The notes under the pieces: generated by a model
The model's database searches: none
Seen by the model: only the letters and a program-made list of their open reading frames with translations
What the model was told of the DNA's origin: nothing
Program-made: the position numbers and the translations under genes
Source of the DNA: Gammaproteobacteria bacterium
Lineage (GTDB): Bacteria; Pseudomonadota; Gammaproteobacteria; Thiohalomonadales; Thiohalomonadaceae
Reading direction: 5' to 3'
Assembly: GCA_003252455.1 (NCBI GenBank)
Contig: QKED01000012.1
Coordinates: 124,001 to 188,000, forward strand
DNA: 64,000 nt
Shown: piece by piece, positions 50,801 to 60,200 of the stretch
How the letters are laid out: every line of letters begins with the position of its first letter
Position numbering within the stretch: the stretch's first letter is position 1

Positions 50801-51790
50801 GCCCGCCTTGGGCTTGCCGCCGCGTCCGGTGGCCCCCTCGTCGCGGATCTCGCCGCCGGAGCCGGTGGCGGCACCGGGGGCAGGGGAGATGGCGGTGGGG
50901 TGGTTGTGGGTCTCCACCTTGATCATGATGTGGGTGTTCTCGGTGGAGTAGCCGTACTCACCGCCCGTGGTCGGGTAGAAGCGCGCGCTCTCGAAGCCCT
51001 CGATCACCGCCGCGTTGTCCTTATAGGCGGAGAGGGTGCCGCCGGACCAGTGCTGATAGGTGTTGCGGATCATGGCGAAGAGCGACTTCGCCTGCGGTTT
51101 GCCGTCGATCACCCAGTCGGCGTTGAAGATCTTGTGGCGGCAGTGCTCGGAGTTGGCCTGGGCGAACATCATCAGCTCCACATCCGTGGGGTTGCGCCCC
51201 AGATGGGTGAAGTTCTCCACCAGATAGTCGACCTCATCCTCCGCCAGGGCCAGCCCCAGCTCGCCGTTGGCCGTTACCAGCGCCTCGCGCCCGCCACTGA
51301 GGATATCCACGCAGCTCAGCTCACTCGGCTCGGCGGCACTGAACAGCCCCTCGGCCTCCTCCAGTGCAGGCACCACCACCTCGGTCATGCGGTCGTGCAG
51401 CAGGGCGCTCACCGCCTCCAACTGGCCGTTGGAGAGGGCCTGGGCGCTGGTGAGGTAGTAGGCGGTGCCGCGCTCCAGGCGGTGGATGCCGCCAAGGCCG
51501 CAGTTGTGCGCGATGTCGGTCGCCTTGGTGGCCCAGGGGGAGATGGTGCCGGGGCGCGGCAGCACCAGCAGCAACTGGCCGCTCGGCTCCTCGGTGACGG
51601 CACTCGGGCCGTAGGTGAGGATGCGCCCCAGGGTGGCCAGACCCGCATCGCCGAGCGGCTGCTCCAGGTCGGCGAAGTGGACAAATTCGGCGTAGAGGTG
51701 GCTCACCTCCGGTGCCACCTCGGCGATCTGGCGGGTCAGCTTGTCGAGGCGAAACGGGGAGAGGGCGGGGCTACCACGGAGAATCAGCAT
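47900..51790 (-). CDS. purL: Phosphoribosylformylglycinamidine synthase, large fused form
   Basis: Fourth step of purine synthesis, converting FGAR to FGAM with glutamine and ATP. The 1296-residue single-chain form is typical of gammaproteobacteria: PurS-like N-terminus, linker, two AIRS-type domains ([58 protein letters not shown]) and a C-terminal glutaminase with nucleophile C1136 ([10 protein letters not shown]) and a His in [10 protein letters not shown]. The start is at [20 protein letters not shown]; upstream codons are not family-like. Complete and unbroken. Confidence 0.97.
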   Translation of the reverse strand: MLILRGSPALSPFRLDKLTRQIAEVAPEVSHLYAEFVHFADLEQPLGDAGLATLGRILTYGPSAVTEEPSGQLLLVLPRPGTISPWATKATDIAHNCGLGGIHRLERGTAYYLTSAQALSNGQLEAVSALLHDRMTEVVVPALEEAEGLFSAAEPSELSCVDILSGGREALVTANGELGLALAEDEVDYLVENFTHLGRNPTDVELMMFAQANSEHCRHKIFNADWVIDGKPQAKSLFAMIRNTYQHWSGGTLSAYKDNAAVIEGFESARFYPTTGGEYGYSTENTHIMIKVETHNHPTAISPAPGAATGSGGEIRDEGATGRGGKPKAGLTGFSVSNLRIPGFEQPWEADYGKPERIVSALDIMIDGPLGAAAFNNEFGRPAINGYFRTYEQSVPGPNGEEVRGYHKPIMLAGGLGNIREDHVEKHEIPPGAQLIVLGGPAMLIGLGGGAASSMASGSSSAALDFASVQRANPEMERRCQEVIDRCWQLGENNPIISIHDVGAGGLSNAMPELVNDAGRGARFELRAIPNDDPGMSPKEIWCNEAQERYVLAVAADDLDRFAALCERERCPYAVIGEATKEQQLVLGDAHFDNTPIDMPMEVLLGKPPKMLRDVRHKTFRKPEFATRHLDLKEAAYRLLRLPTIADKRFLITIGDRSVTGTVVRDQMVGPWQEPVADVGVTATGYQGYTGEAMAMGERTPIALVDHAASARMAVGEALTNIAAARIGDIHDIKLSANWMAPAGHPGEDAGLFEAVKAVGEELCPALGLTIPVGKDSMSMKTVWRDGEEAKSVTAPLSLIISAFAPVFDVRATLTPELRTDQGDTDLILIDLGKGKNRLGGSCLAQVYGEAGHHAPDLDDPAAMSRFFSVIQELNRAGRLLAYHDRSDGGLFVTLAEMAFAAHSGLDCRLDDLGDDPASALFNEELGAVIQVRHSDTDEVLAWLKEAGLGKYSHVIGELNDSDTLRFSYDQEGLIDEPRVELQRAWAQTSFQMQSLRDNPACAKEEFDRLLDANDPGAFAELSFDLNENISAPYIASGARPRVAVLREQGVNGQIEMAAAFDRAGFAAVDVHMSDIIGGRVALDDFTGLVACGGFSYGDVLGAGEGWAKSVLFNPRAREQFAAFFERESTFALGVCNGCQMMSNLHELIPGAEHWPHFVRNTSEQFEARFAMVEVVDSPSILLADMAGSKMPIAVAHGEGRAEFKASDGPTNALAAHRVAMRFVDNYGDPTERYPANPNGSPLGITGLTTDDGRVTIMMPHPERVFRAVTHSWHPDEWQEDGPWMRMFRNARRWVG

Positions 51791-51992
51791 GGTTGGGCGG
51801 ACCTTATCCTGGGGTGGGCGAAAGGGTGCCATGATACTGGATGGCGGGCGTGGCATGAAGGCGTATGCGTACGGTTGCTGGGGTCGCGGTGCCCGCTGGC
51901 CGCTCACCCTCTTATATAAGCAGGTGGAAATATTCTCTGTTTCCTTTGCCGGGTGAGTTCATTAGGATCGCTGCATCGCCGAAGGAGTCCCT

Positions 51993-52460
51993 ATGTCCGA
52001 AGTGCTCACCGCGCAGGCGCTACAGGCCCTGCCCAACGCCCCACTCTGGCGCCGCCTGGCCGCCATCCTCTACGACACCCTGCTGCTCGCCGCCGTACTC
52101 ATCTTCGCCACCGCGCTGTTGATGCTCCTGGCCCTGCTGCTGCTGGGGGATGCCAACGGCCTCAAGGGGACGGTGTGGATGTTCCTCTGGCTGCTCCTGT
52201 GCGCCTTCGCCTTCTACGCCGGCTTTTGGCTCCACGGCGGGCAGACACTGGGGATGCGGGCGTGGCGGCTGCGGGTCGTCGACCTGCAAGGGTGCCCCCT
52301 CACCCCGCAGTTGGCGATGCTGCGCTTTCTCGCCGCCATCCCCTCGGTGGGGCTGCTGGTCGGCCTGCTCTGGTCGCTGATCGATGCGCAGCGCCTCTGC
52401 CCCCACGACCGCTTCTCCATGACCCGTTTGGTGCTGCTACCCAAGGAGAAGAAGGGATGA
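51993..52460 (+). CDS. RDD-family membrane protein
   Basis: The 155-residue protein has the RDD pattern RRLAAILYDTLLLAAVLIFA (about residues 20-39) and a second conserved block GGQTLGMRAWRLRVVDLQG (about 82-100). Three to four membrane helices. GGAG at 6-8 bases before ATG supports the start. RDD proteins are often small transporters or antiporter-like; the role here is unknown. It overlaps the acetyltransferase gene by 4 bp (ATGA). Confidence 0.88.
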   Translation: MSEVLTAQALQALPNAPLWRRLAAILYDTLLLAAVLIFATALLMLLALLLLGDANGLKGTVWMFLWLLLCAFAFYAGFWLHGGQTLGMRAWRLRVVDLQGCPLTPQLAMLRFLAAIPSVGLLVGLLWSLIDAQRLCPHDRFSMTRLVLLPKEKKG

Positions 52461-52960
52461 GCCCCACGCCCCTGCAGGTGAGCCGCTGTGACCCGGCCTC
52501 ACCGGCGCATGCCGAGGCGCTGGTGCGGCTGCTCGACGCCTATGCGCGAGACCCCATGGGGGGGGGCGAGGGGCTCTCGGCGTCGGTGCAGGCCGAATTG
52601 GTGCCACGCCTCGCCGCGCGTAGCGACTGGGTCGGCCTCATTGCCTGGCGCGAGGGCGAGCCCCTCGGCTTACTCAACGCCTTCGAGGGCTTTTCTACCT
52701 TTCGCGCCGCCCCGCTAATGAATATCCACGACGTGGCCGTGCTCCCCACGGCCCGCCGACTGGGGGTCGCCTCCGCCCTGTTTGCCGCCATCGAGGCCGA
52801 GGCGCGCACGCGCGGCTGTTGCAAGCTCACGCTGGAGGTGCTCTCCGGTAACGCCGTGGCCCTCGCCCTCTATGCGACACAGGGCTTTGCGGCCTATCAG
52901 CTCGACCCGGCCGCGGGGCAGGCGCTGTTCTTGCAAAAGTGGCTCGAACCGGTCGCCTGA
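52457..52960 (+). CDS. GNAT-family N-acetyltransferase
   Basis: The 167-residue acetyltransferase has the acetyl-CoA loop ARRLGVASALFAAIEAEAR (R-x-x-G-x-A variant) at about 95-113, preceded by the beta4 strand MNIHDVAVLPT and followed by LTLEVLSGNAVALALYATQG. The substrate is unknown. It is translationally coupled to the RDD gene, and a terminator follows at 53037. Confidence 0.9.
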   Translation: MSPTPLQVSRCDPASPAHAEALVRLLDAYARDPMGGGEGLSASVQAELVPRLAARSDWVGLIAWREGEPLGLLNAFEGFSTFRAAPLMNIHDVAVLPTARRLGVASALFAAIEAEARTRGCCKLTLEVLSGNAVALALYATQGFAAYQLDPAAGQALFLQKWLEPVA

Positions 52961-53036
52961 CCCCTGCCCACACGGGCGTTTCGTCAGTTTACGCTCACGT
53001 CCGATTACTCCCTGTCCGCCCCACCCATGGCCACTG

Positions 53037-53059
53037 TAGGCGGGGGTTTTCCCCGCCTA
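53037..53059 (+). terminator. Terminator after the acetyltransferase gene
   Basis: Perfect 9-bp stem TAGGCGGGG / CCCCGCCTA with loop GTTTT. Downstream U content is modest. Confidence 0.65.
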
Positions 53060-53709
53060 TCTACCCCGCCAACGCCCCATCCCAGGGTGCCGTATCGCCC
53101 CCAGCCTATCTCCATGTCGTCCGTGTGCACGCCTAGCACACCGAAACAGGCGACAGAGGGTGCCGCGTGCCGCAGAGCGTCCACAGGACGCGGTATCGGG
53201 CGTCGACGGATCCACAACTCATCAAACCAAACGCACTCCTCATATCTATCAAACTAGCTGTGGTGATGGTGAGTCGTGCCACGCCCTATCGGTGACAATA
53301 CGTTATTTGGTTCACACTTACGCTGTGCGTTACGTTACAGCGTCGACAAGGGCCACCACCGGTTACGTAGTCCTACGTAATTGTGCCATTGTTCCGACTT
53401 TGTAAGCCTTATCGCCTACATAAAAAATCGCAATAGACGATTAAGGGGAGGAGGCGTTTCGATGGTCAAGATTTAACAATCATTTAACAATTGATACGTA
53501 AACACCCTGATTAACTCACTGTTTCCGTGTGGCTAAGTAAGCAATTGTGAAATCCGCTCCTGGAAAATGCCCATGCAATTTGAAGGTGAGTAGACTTTCA
53601 TCGTGGCCCAATGGGTTCGCGTAGTCTCGTTTCTGACCGGCGACAGGCGGTCGAAACTATCAGTGTTTAGTGATAGCGATTCGGGTATTATCCCTACGCA
53701 AAAATTGAG
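53060..53709. other. Long untranslated region upstream of the surface gene cluster
   Basis: No gene. The GC content falls steadily toward 53400-53720, with ATTTAACAAT repeated at 53471-53480 and 53483-53492. The length and AT-richness suggest promoters and regulator sites for the surface cluster. I looked for a c-di-GMP riboswitch and could not recognise one. Confidence 0.5.
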
Positions 53710-54201
53710 ATGAGAATCACAATGAGCCTTGCCACCCCGTATCGTCCTCTTTTTGGGCTTCTGTTCGTCCTCATATTCAGCGCCGCGGCCCAGGCCGAGG
53801 TGAGCGCCAGCCTAGTGGCGAACAAGGTCGAGACAGACCCCCAGGGCCAGGAGCGTCTGCTCCCCGCCGAGCGGGCCACCCCGGGTGACCTCATCGAATA
53901 TGTGGTGCTCTATCACAATCAGGGGGAGGAGACGGTGCGTGATCTGCGCGCCGATCTGCCCATCCCCGCGGGCGTCGAGCTGCAGCTCGACAGCATCGAG
54001 CCCAAGCGCCGCCTGGAGGCGAGCGTGGACGGCCAGGCCTACGCCCCCTTCCCCCTGAAACGTACTCACACCCTCCCGGACGGGCGGGTGGAGGAGCAGA
54101 TGGTCCCGGCCTCCGAGTACCGCCATCTGCGTTGGACCCTCTTCAGCTTGCAAGCCGGCGAGCAGAAGCGGGTCAAGGCCCGGGTCAAGGTCTCGGAGTG
54201 A
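53710..54201 (+). CDS. Small secreted DUF11-like protein
   Basis: The 163-residue protein has a signal peptide (hydrophobic LFGLLFVLIFSAAAQA, cleaved near residue 29). A single Ig-like DUF11-type domain follows (ERATPGDLIEYVVLYHNQGE, DLPIPAGVELQLDSIEPKRR). ATG 53722 is an alternative start. It is the first gene of the surface cluster. One DUF11 unit secreted separately could be a chaperone, cap or minor subunit for the large repeat protein two genes on; this is inferred. Confidence 0.75.
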   Translation: MRITMSLATPYRPLFGLLFVLIFSAAAQAEVSASLVANKVETDPQGQERLLPAERATPGDLIEYVVLYHNQGEETVRDLRADLPIPAGVELQLDSIEPKRRLEASVDGQAYAPFPLKRTHTLPDGRVEEQMVPASEYRHLRWTLFSLQAGEQKRVKARVKVSE

Positions 54202-54343
54202 CCGTCAACCGTGGCAATCAGGAGGAGCGCTTGCAACATGAACCGCCACCTCTCGTGGAAGGCCGTCCTTCCTGCACGGCATTGACGGTCTTCCTGCATC
54301 GCCTTTCTTTCCCAACCCCAGTGCAACATTAGAGGAGTCAACC

Positions 54344-57082
54344 ATGACCAATCCTTTGCACACTAGCGCAACTCGCCGTCGTGCGGGCGCGAACAGTCTG
54401 TTCGCCCTCCTCGGTAGCGCAGTCGCCGGACTGGCCCTGCTGTTCAGCATGCAGGCCGGTGCTGCCGCCCCCGAGGCCGGCAGTATCATTGGTAACCAGG
54501 CATCCGCCACCTACGTCGACGCCGGCGGCGTCACGCGTACCGCGACCTCTAACCGGGTCGATACCATCGTCGACAGCGTCTACGGCCTGACCCTGACCGC
54601 CGACGGCACCAAGTACGCCGCCCCCGGCGCGCAGGTCACCTTCCCGCACACCCTGACCAACACCGGTAACACCGAGGACAGCTACACACTGTCCGCGGCC
54701 GATGGCGGCAGCGCGGTGACCCTCACCAACGTCAAGATCTACGAGGACTTGAACGGTGACGGTACCCCGGACAACTTCGTCAACCTGAACGGCACCAACG
54801 TCACCGTGGCCTATGGCGGCAACTACAAGTTCGTCATCGTCGGCACCGTGCCCGGTACCGCCACTGGCGGCAGCTCCGGCTCACTGACCATCGACGCCAC
54901 CAGCGTCGGCGACGGTGCCCAGACCGCCTCCAACACCGACACCATCCACGTCTCCGACGACGCAGTGATCGGCGTGGTCAAGTCCATGAGCGCCACCAGC
55001 GGTGAGTCCCCCAGCGGCCCCTACACCGTGACCCTGGCCTACACCAACACCGGTAACAACACCGCCACCGACCTGAGCATCACCGACTCTCTGCCTGCTG
55101 GCATGAGCTACGTGGCCAGCACCGGTGTGTGGAGTGTCGGCGGTGCCACCCTGACCGACGCCAGCGACGTCGAGGCCGCCACCGGTATCACCTATACCTC
55201 CTCCGGCAACGTCATCGTCGCGGTCATCGCCAGCGTCGCCCCCGGCGACTCCGGTACCGTCAGCTTCCAGGTGACCATCGACGGCGGTCTCGCCCCGCAG
55301 ACCCTCGACAACAAGGGTGTCTTCACCTTCGACCCGGATGGCGCTGGCCCGACTGGCACCACCCCGAACACCGACACCAACATCGTCACCTTCACCGTCA
55401 TCCCGACCGCCGCTGTCACCATCTCTGACACCGGTGCAACCGACACCCTGGCCGACTCCGATACCGACCTGACGCTCAACGACATCTCCCTGATCGCCTC
55501 CGCCCAAGAGGGTTCCACGGTGATCTTCCAGAACGTCGTCACCAACACCGGTAGCGGCACCGACACCTTCAACATCACCGTGGCCAACACCAGCTTCCCC
55601 GCTGGCACCACCTTCGTGCTGTTGAAGAGCGACGGCGTCACCCCGCTGGCCGATACCGATGGCGACAACGTGCTGGATACCGGCCCCCTGGCCGCTAGCG
55701 GCGTCTACAACATCTTCGTGAAGGCGATCCTGCCGCCGGATTCGGCTACCGCCGTGCCCTCCGACGCCACCGTCACCGCCACCTCCAGCAACACCCCTGG
55801 CGTGAGTGACACCGTGGTCGATCGCATCACCGAGATCACCGCCAGCACCGTCGACCTGACCAACAACGTCTCCCTCGCTGGCGGCGCTGTGGCCACTGAC
55901 GGTTCCGGTGTACAGGCCACGGGTGAGGCACTCGCCATCACCACCCTGAGTGTGACCCCGAGCAACGCCACCAACACCGCCACCTTCGTACTGTTCGTCA
56001 ACAACACCAGCTCACTGGGCGACAGCTACGAGTTGAAGGCCAGCACCGACAACACCTTCGGCACCATCACCCTGCCCACCGGCTGGAGCGTCAAGTTCTA
56101 TGTCGACGCAGACGGTACCGACGGCGGTGCAGACGGCGTCATGGATGCCGGCGTGACCCAGTCCACCAGCACCGGCGCCATCCTGAGCAGCGCCAACAAG
56201 CTGGTCTGGGCCGTGGTCTCCATCCCGCAGAACTTCTCTGCCGGCACCTACGACATCTACTTCCGCGCCCAGTCCCCCAGCACCGGGGCCACCGACGTGA
56301 AGCACGATGCCGTGACCGTGGAGACCATCCGCGCCATCAGTCTCGCCCCGAGCAACTCCGGTCAGGTCTACCCCGGTGGTTCCGTGGTCTACCAGCACAC
56401 CCTGAAGAACGCCGGTAACGCCACCGAGACCACCATCAACCTCTCCAGCACCGACAGCAAGCTGGCCGATGGTTGGTCCTCCGTGATCTACGAGGACACC
56501 GATGGTAGCGGTGACCTGAGCGCCAGCGACCTGGTCATCTCCAGCGTCAGCAACCTCGGCGCGGGCGTCAGCAAGACCCTGTTCGTCAAGGTCTTCGCCC
56601 CGGCCGGTGCCCTGGAAGGCGTGGTCGACACCACCACCCTGGATGCCGATGCCGGCGGCGGTATCACCGCCACCGTCAACGACACCACCACGGTGATCGT
56701 CGGCGACCTGACCCTGACCAAGAAGCAGGGTCTCGACCTCAACTGCGACGGTGACACCGCCGACGCGGGCGAGATCGCCTTCCGCACCACCCAGATCAGC
56801 AGTGGCGCCGTCCCCGGCTCCTGCCTGCTGTATCAGATCACCGCCGCTAACTCCGGTATCGACCCGATCACCACCGTGGTCGTGAATGACGCTACCCCGT
56901 CCTTCACCACCTACGAGCTGAGCGGTAGTGCCGGGACCTGCAGCGGTGGTGCCACCACCAGCGTGGGCACCATCACCGCCAGCCCGGCGGACGGTGGTGT
57001 GGGTACCATCACGGCCACCGTGGGTACCCTGGCCGCTGGCTCCAGCGCCGTGATCGAGTTCTGCGTGCAGATCGATCAGTAA
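54344..57082 (+). CDS. Large DUF11-type repeat surface protein with calcium-loop motifs
   Basis: The 912-residue exported protein has signal peptide residues 1-40 (LLFSMQAGAAA|PEAG). The mature part is Thr/Ser/Asp/Gly-rich beta-sandwich repeats: DUF11-like units around 190-270 (YTVTLAYTNTGNNTATDLSI) and 790-912, with related units between. Acidic loops recur: YEDLNGDGTPD, DTDGDNVLDTG, DADGTDGGADGVMD, DTDGSGDLSASD, LNCDGDTADAGE. They resemble Ca-binding DxDxDG loops. Cysteines occur only in the last 150 residues. An AGGAG site, strongly biased codons and a following terminator suggest high expression. A 15-codon leader frame (54238-54285) with GGAGGAG precedes it. Probably an S-layer-like or fimbrial subunit. 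Confidence 0.8.
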   Translation: MTNPLHTSATRRRAGANSLFALLGSAVAGLALLFSMQAGAAAPEAGSIIGNQASATYVDAGGVTRTATSNRVDTIVDSVYGLTLTADGTKYAAPGAQVTFPHTLTNTGNTEDSYTLSAADGGSAVTLTNVKIYEDLNGDGTPDNFVNLNGTNVTVAYGGNYKFVIVGTVPGTATGGSSGSLTIDATSVGDGAQTASNTDTIHVSDDAVIGVVKSMSATSGESPSGPYTVTLAYTNTGNNTATDLSITDSLPAGMSYVASTGVWSVGGATLTDASDVEAATGITYTSSGNVIVAVIASVAPGDSGTVSFQVTIDGGLAPQTLDNKGVFTFDPDGAGPTGTTPNTDTNIVTFTVIPTAAVTISDTGATDTLADSDTDLTLNDISLIASAQEGSTVIFQNVVTNTGSGTDTFNITVANTSFPAGTTFVLLKSDGVTPLADTDGDNVLDTGPLAASGVYNIFVKAILPPDSATAVPSDATVTATSSNTPGVSDTVVDRITEITASTVDLTNNVSLAGGAVATDGSGVQATGEALAITTLSVTPSNATNTATFVLFVNNTSSLGDSYELKASTDNTFGTITLPTGWSVKFYVDADGTDGGADGVMDAGVTQSTSTGAILSSANKLVWAVVSIPQNFSAGTYDIYFRAQSPSTGATDVKHDAVTVETIRAISLAPSNSGQVYPGGSVVYQHTLKNAGNATETTINLSSTDSKLADGWSSVIYEDTDGSGDLSASDLVISSVSNLGAGVSKTLFVKVFAPAGALEGVVDTTTLDADAGGGITATVNDTTTVIVGDLTLTKKQGLDLNCDGDTADAGEIAFRTTQISSGAVPGSCLLYQITAANSGIDPITTVVVNDATPSFTTYELSGSAGTCSGGATTSVGTITASPADGGVGTITATVGTLAAGSSAVIEFCVQIDQ

Positions 57083-57099
57083 GGCCTAGGGCCAAGAGG

Positions 57100-57121
57100 G
57101 GAGGGGGCTTCGGCCCCCTCC
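57100..57121 (+). terminator. Partial terminator between the two large surface genes
   Basis: GGAGGGGGC / GCCCCCTCC stem with a TTCG tetraloop, 18 bp after the stop codon, without an immediate U-tract (a T8 run comes 27 bp later). Likely lowers expression of the downstream giant gene relative to the subunit gene. Confidence 0.7.
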
Positions 57122-57212
57122 GCTCAACCAGACCCCGACGCCGACAAATTTTTTTTGAGCAAATTTTCCGGGCCTGTCCCGAACTGAAATCAAACGATAG
57201 TTGCAACCCATA

Positions 57213-60200
57213 ATGCCTAGCTTGCGCCAAACAGTGATGTTGCTTGCCGGACTCCTCCTCGCGGGGTGGAGTCTGCTCGGCATGGCGGTGGCACCGGACG
57301 CCGGTACAGCTATCACCAATACTGTGACTGCCAACTACGTGACCGGCGATGGCCGCCTGCGTAGCGCCAGTAGCAACACCGTCTCCGCCACCAGCGGTGA
57401 CCAGATCGCCTTCAGCCTGGTCGAGGATATCGAGCGCAATGTCGCCCCCGGCCAGGTAGTGGTGCTCTCGCACATCTTCACCAACGAGGGCAACGGCGAG
57501 CTGCCCATCGGTTTCGAGCTGGTCAACCTCACCGGTGACGGCTTCGACCTCGACGCCCTCCAGCTCTTCTACGACAACAACGACAACGGCGTGGTCGACA
57601 CCACCGACGACGAGTTGCCACTGGTGCAGTTGGCCGACGGCATCCTCGTCAGCCTGCCGCCTGGGGCCACCGTCGGTGACCTACCCGACCGTGCCGTCGC
57701 CGCCTCCATCCCCGCCACCCCGCTCAGCGGCGGCGGCCTCAACGTCACCCGTGGCGGGCGCATCCCGGTGCTGGTGCAGGGGCGTGTGCCCGTCGCCGCC
57801 CCGCTCGGCAGCGTCGGCCAGCTACGCATCAGCGCCCGCAGTGCCGATGGCACCCTGCGCGAGAGCAATGTCGACAGCCTGACCATCTCCTCCGGCTCCT
57901 CCCTGAGCCTGAGCAAGGCCGCCTCGACCACCGAGATCTCGCGCAACGAGCTGCTCACGTACACCCTGCAACTGACCAACAACGGCATCGGCACGGCCGG
58001 TCCGGTCGATGTGGTGATCGACGGGGTGGCGGTGCAGAAGCTGGTGATCCGTGACCAGATCCCGGCCAACACCACCTACGAACCGCTGGACCCGCCTGCC
58101 GGGCAGCTATTCCTGGTGCACCGCTACGGCGACCCGACCAACACCTACGTCACCTACGACAACCGCCCGGCGGACGACACCCAGGTCGACGTGGTGGCGC
58201 TGGCCATCGACTCGCTCGCCTCGCGCGCCACGGTCGCCTTCAGCTTCGCCGTGCGCGTCCACGGCAATGCCAGCGGCACCATCGAGAACGTCGCCCTGGC
58301 CCACTACAGTGACGGGGGCGTGGTCTCGGTGCTGGAGGCCTACTCCAACCAGGTGGTCACCGAGGTGCCGCTCATCGAGCCGGTGATCCACTACTACTAC
58401 AACAACCAGTTCGGCACCCTGGTGGACCACGCCATCCTCGGCGACCCGCTCTATGTCGCCACCGACGCCGCCAGTTGTAACGAAAACCCGGTGGTGATCG
58501 AGAAGAAGACCATCATCATCACCTCCACCATGACCGGTGACGAGGAGACCTTCATCGCCACCGAGACCGGCCCCAATACCGGTATCTTCCGCATCGTCCC
58601 GACCGACGCCCCCAACTACGTACCGACCCAGGATGCCACCCTGACCAACGGCGCGATCATCGGCAACTCAGTGATCGAGACCCTGCGCAACGACACCCTC
58701 ACCGCCACCGTCGACGGTTGCGGCACCAGCGTGGTGAAGACGCGCATCCTGGTCGACCCCACCGGCGTGGTCTACGACACCTGCAAGGATGTGCCGGTAC
58801 CCGACGCCGTGGTGAGTCTGGTGGACGCCGTCAGCGGCGCCCCGGCCCAGGTGTTCGAGCTGGACGCCGTGACCCCGGCGGCCAACGTGGTCACCGTGGG
58901 TAACGATGGCGTCTACCTCTTCCCGCTGGTCAACCCGGGCACCTACCGCCTGGAGGTGGTGCCGCCCACCGGCTTCACCTACCCCTCCACCGTGCCGGTG
59001 GCACAGCAACCGGCCACGCGCATCATCAATGTGCCCGCCTCGTTCGGTGGTGACTTCCCGGTCAACCTCAACACCGGCGCCGTGGTCGCCGACATCCCGG
59101 TCGACTGCACCGCACACGGCTCGCTGTTCATCCGCAAGAGCGCCTCGGTGAGCACAGTGGAGGTGGGCGAGAGCCTGCTCTACACCGTCGAGGTGAAGAA
59201 CACCGGCGACTATGCCCTGTTCAACGTCAAGCTCGACGACACCCTGCCGCTCGGTTTCAGCTACCTCCCCGGCAGCGCCAAGGAGAACGGCAGCACCATC
59301 GCCGACCCCGACGGCAGCGCCGGCCCGGCCCTCACCTTCAGCCTGAGTAACCTGGCCGTGGGCGCCACCGCGACGCTGACCTACCGCGTGCGCGTAGGCA
59401 CCGCCGCCCTGCGCGGCGATGGCGTCAACACCGCCATCGCCCGTGCCCAGGAGACCCTCATCGCTACCCGCGACAAGGTGAGTAACACCGCCACCGCCAA
59501 GGTCGAGGTGACCCCTGGCGTGTTCGCCGACGACGGCTATCTGGTGGGCAAGGTCTTCACCGACTGCAACCGCAACCGCGTGCAGGACAAAGAGGAGCTG
59601 GGCATCCCCGGCGTGCGCCTCTATCTCGACGACGGCACCTACGTGGTCACCGACGTCGAGGGTAAGTACAGCCTCTACGGCCTGCGCCCGCGCACCCACG
59701 TGATCAAGCTCGACCGTACCACGCTGCCCCCTGAGGCGGAGCTGATTACCCTCGACAACCGCCACGCCGGGGTCCCCGACAGCCGCTTCGTCGACCTGCG
59801 CAAGGGCGAGCTGCACCGCGCCGACTTCGCCGAGGGGAGCTGCAACGCCGAGCTCATCTCGCAGGTGAAGCTGCGTCGCAGCAAGGGCGAGATCGACGTC
59901 CACGAGTACTACCTCAACCAGGAGCTGCCCCTCGACCCGACCCTGCCGCAGCAGCGTCGCGTGCAGGACCTCCCGGCCCAGGGCGTGCTCGACGGCGACA
60001 AGTTCCCCGGCTATCAGGAGCTGCTGCCCGAACAGCAGTACAACGCGATTAACAGCCAACTGCCCGAGGCGCCGGTAGTGGTGCCCGTGGTGCCGGCCGA
60101 GAGCTTCGAGAAGAAGCTCCCCAACACCAGCATCGAGCCCGGCTTCCTCGACCTCGAAGAGGGCGACCTGCTCGCCGGGCGTGAGGCGACCATTCGCGTC

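Noticed and set aside
49082-51919. A 945-codon open frame antisense to purL
   Set aside because: purL is unmistakable on the other strand; the antisense translation has no family features.
53060-53709. A possible c-di-GMP riboswitch upstream of the surface genes
   Set aside because: None of the conserved GEMM core segments could be found on the plus strand.
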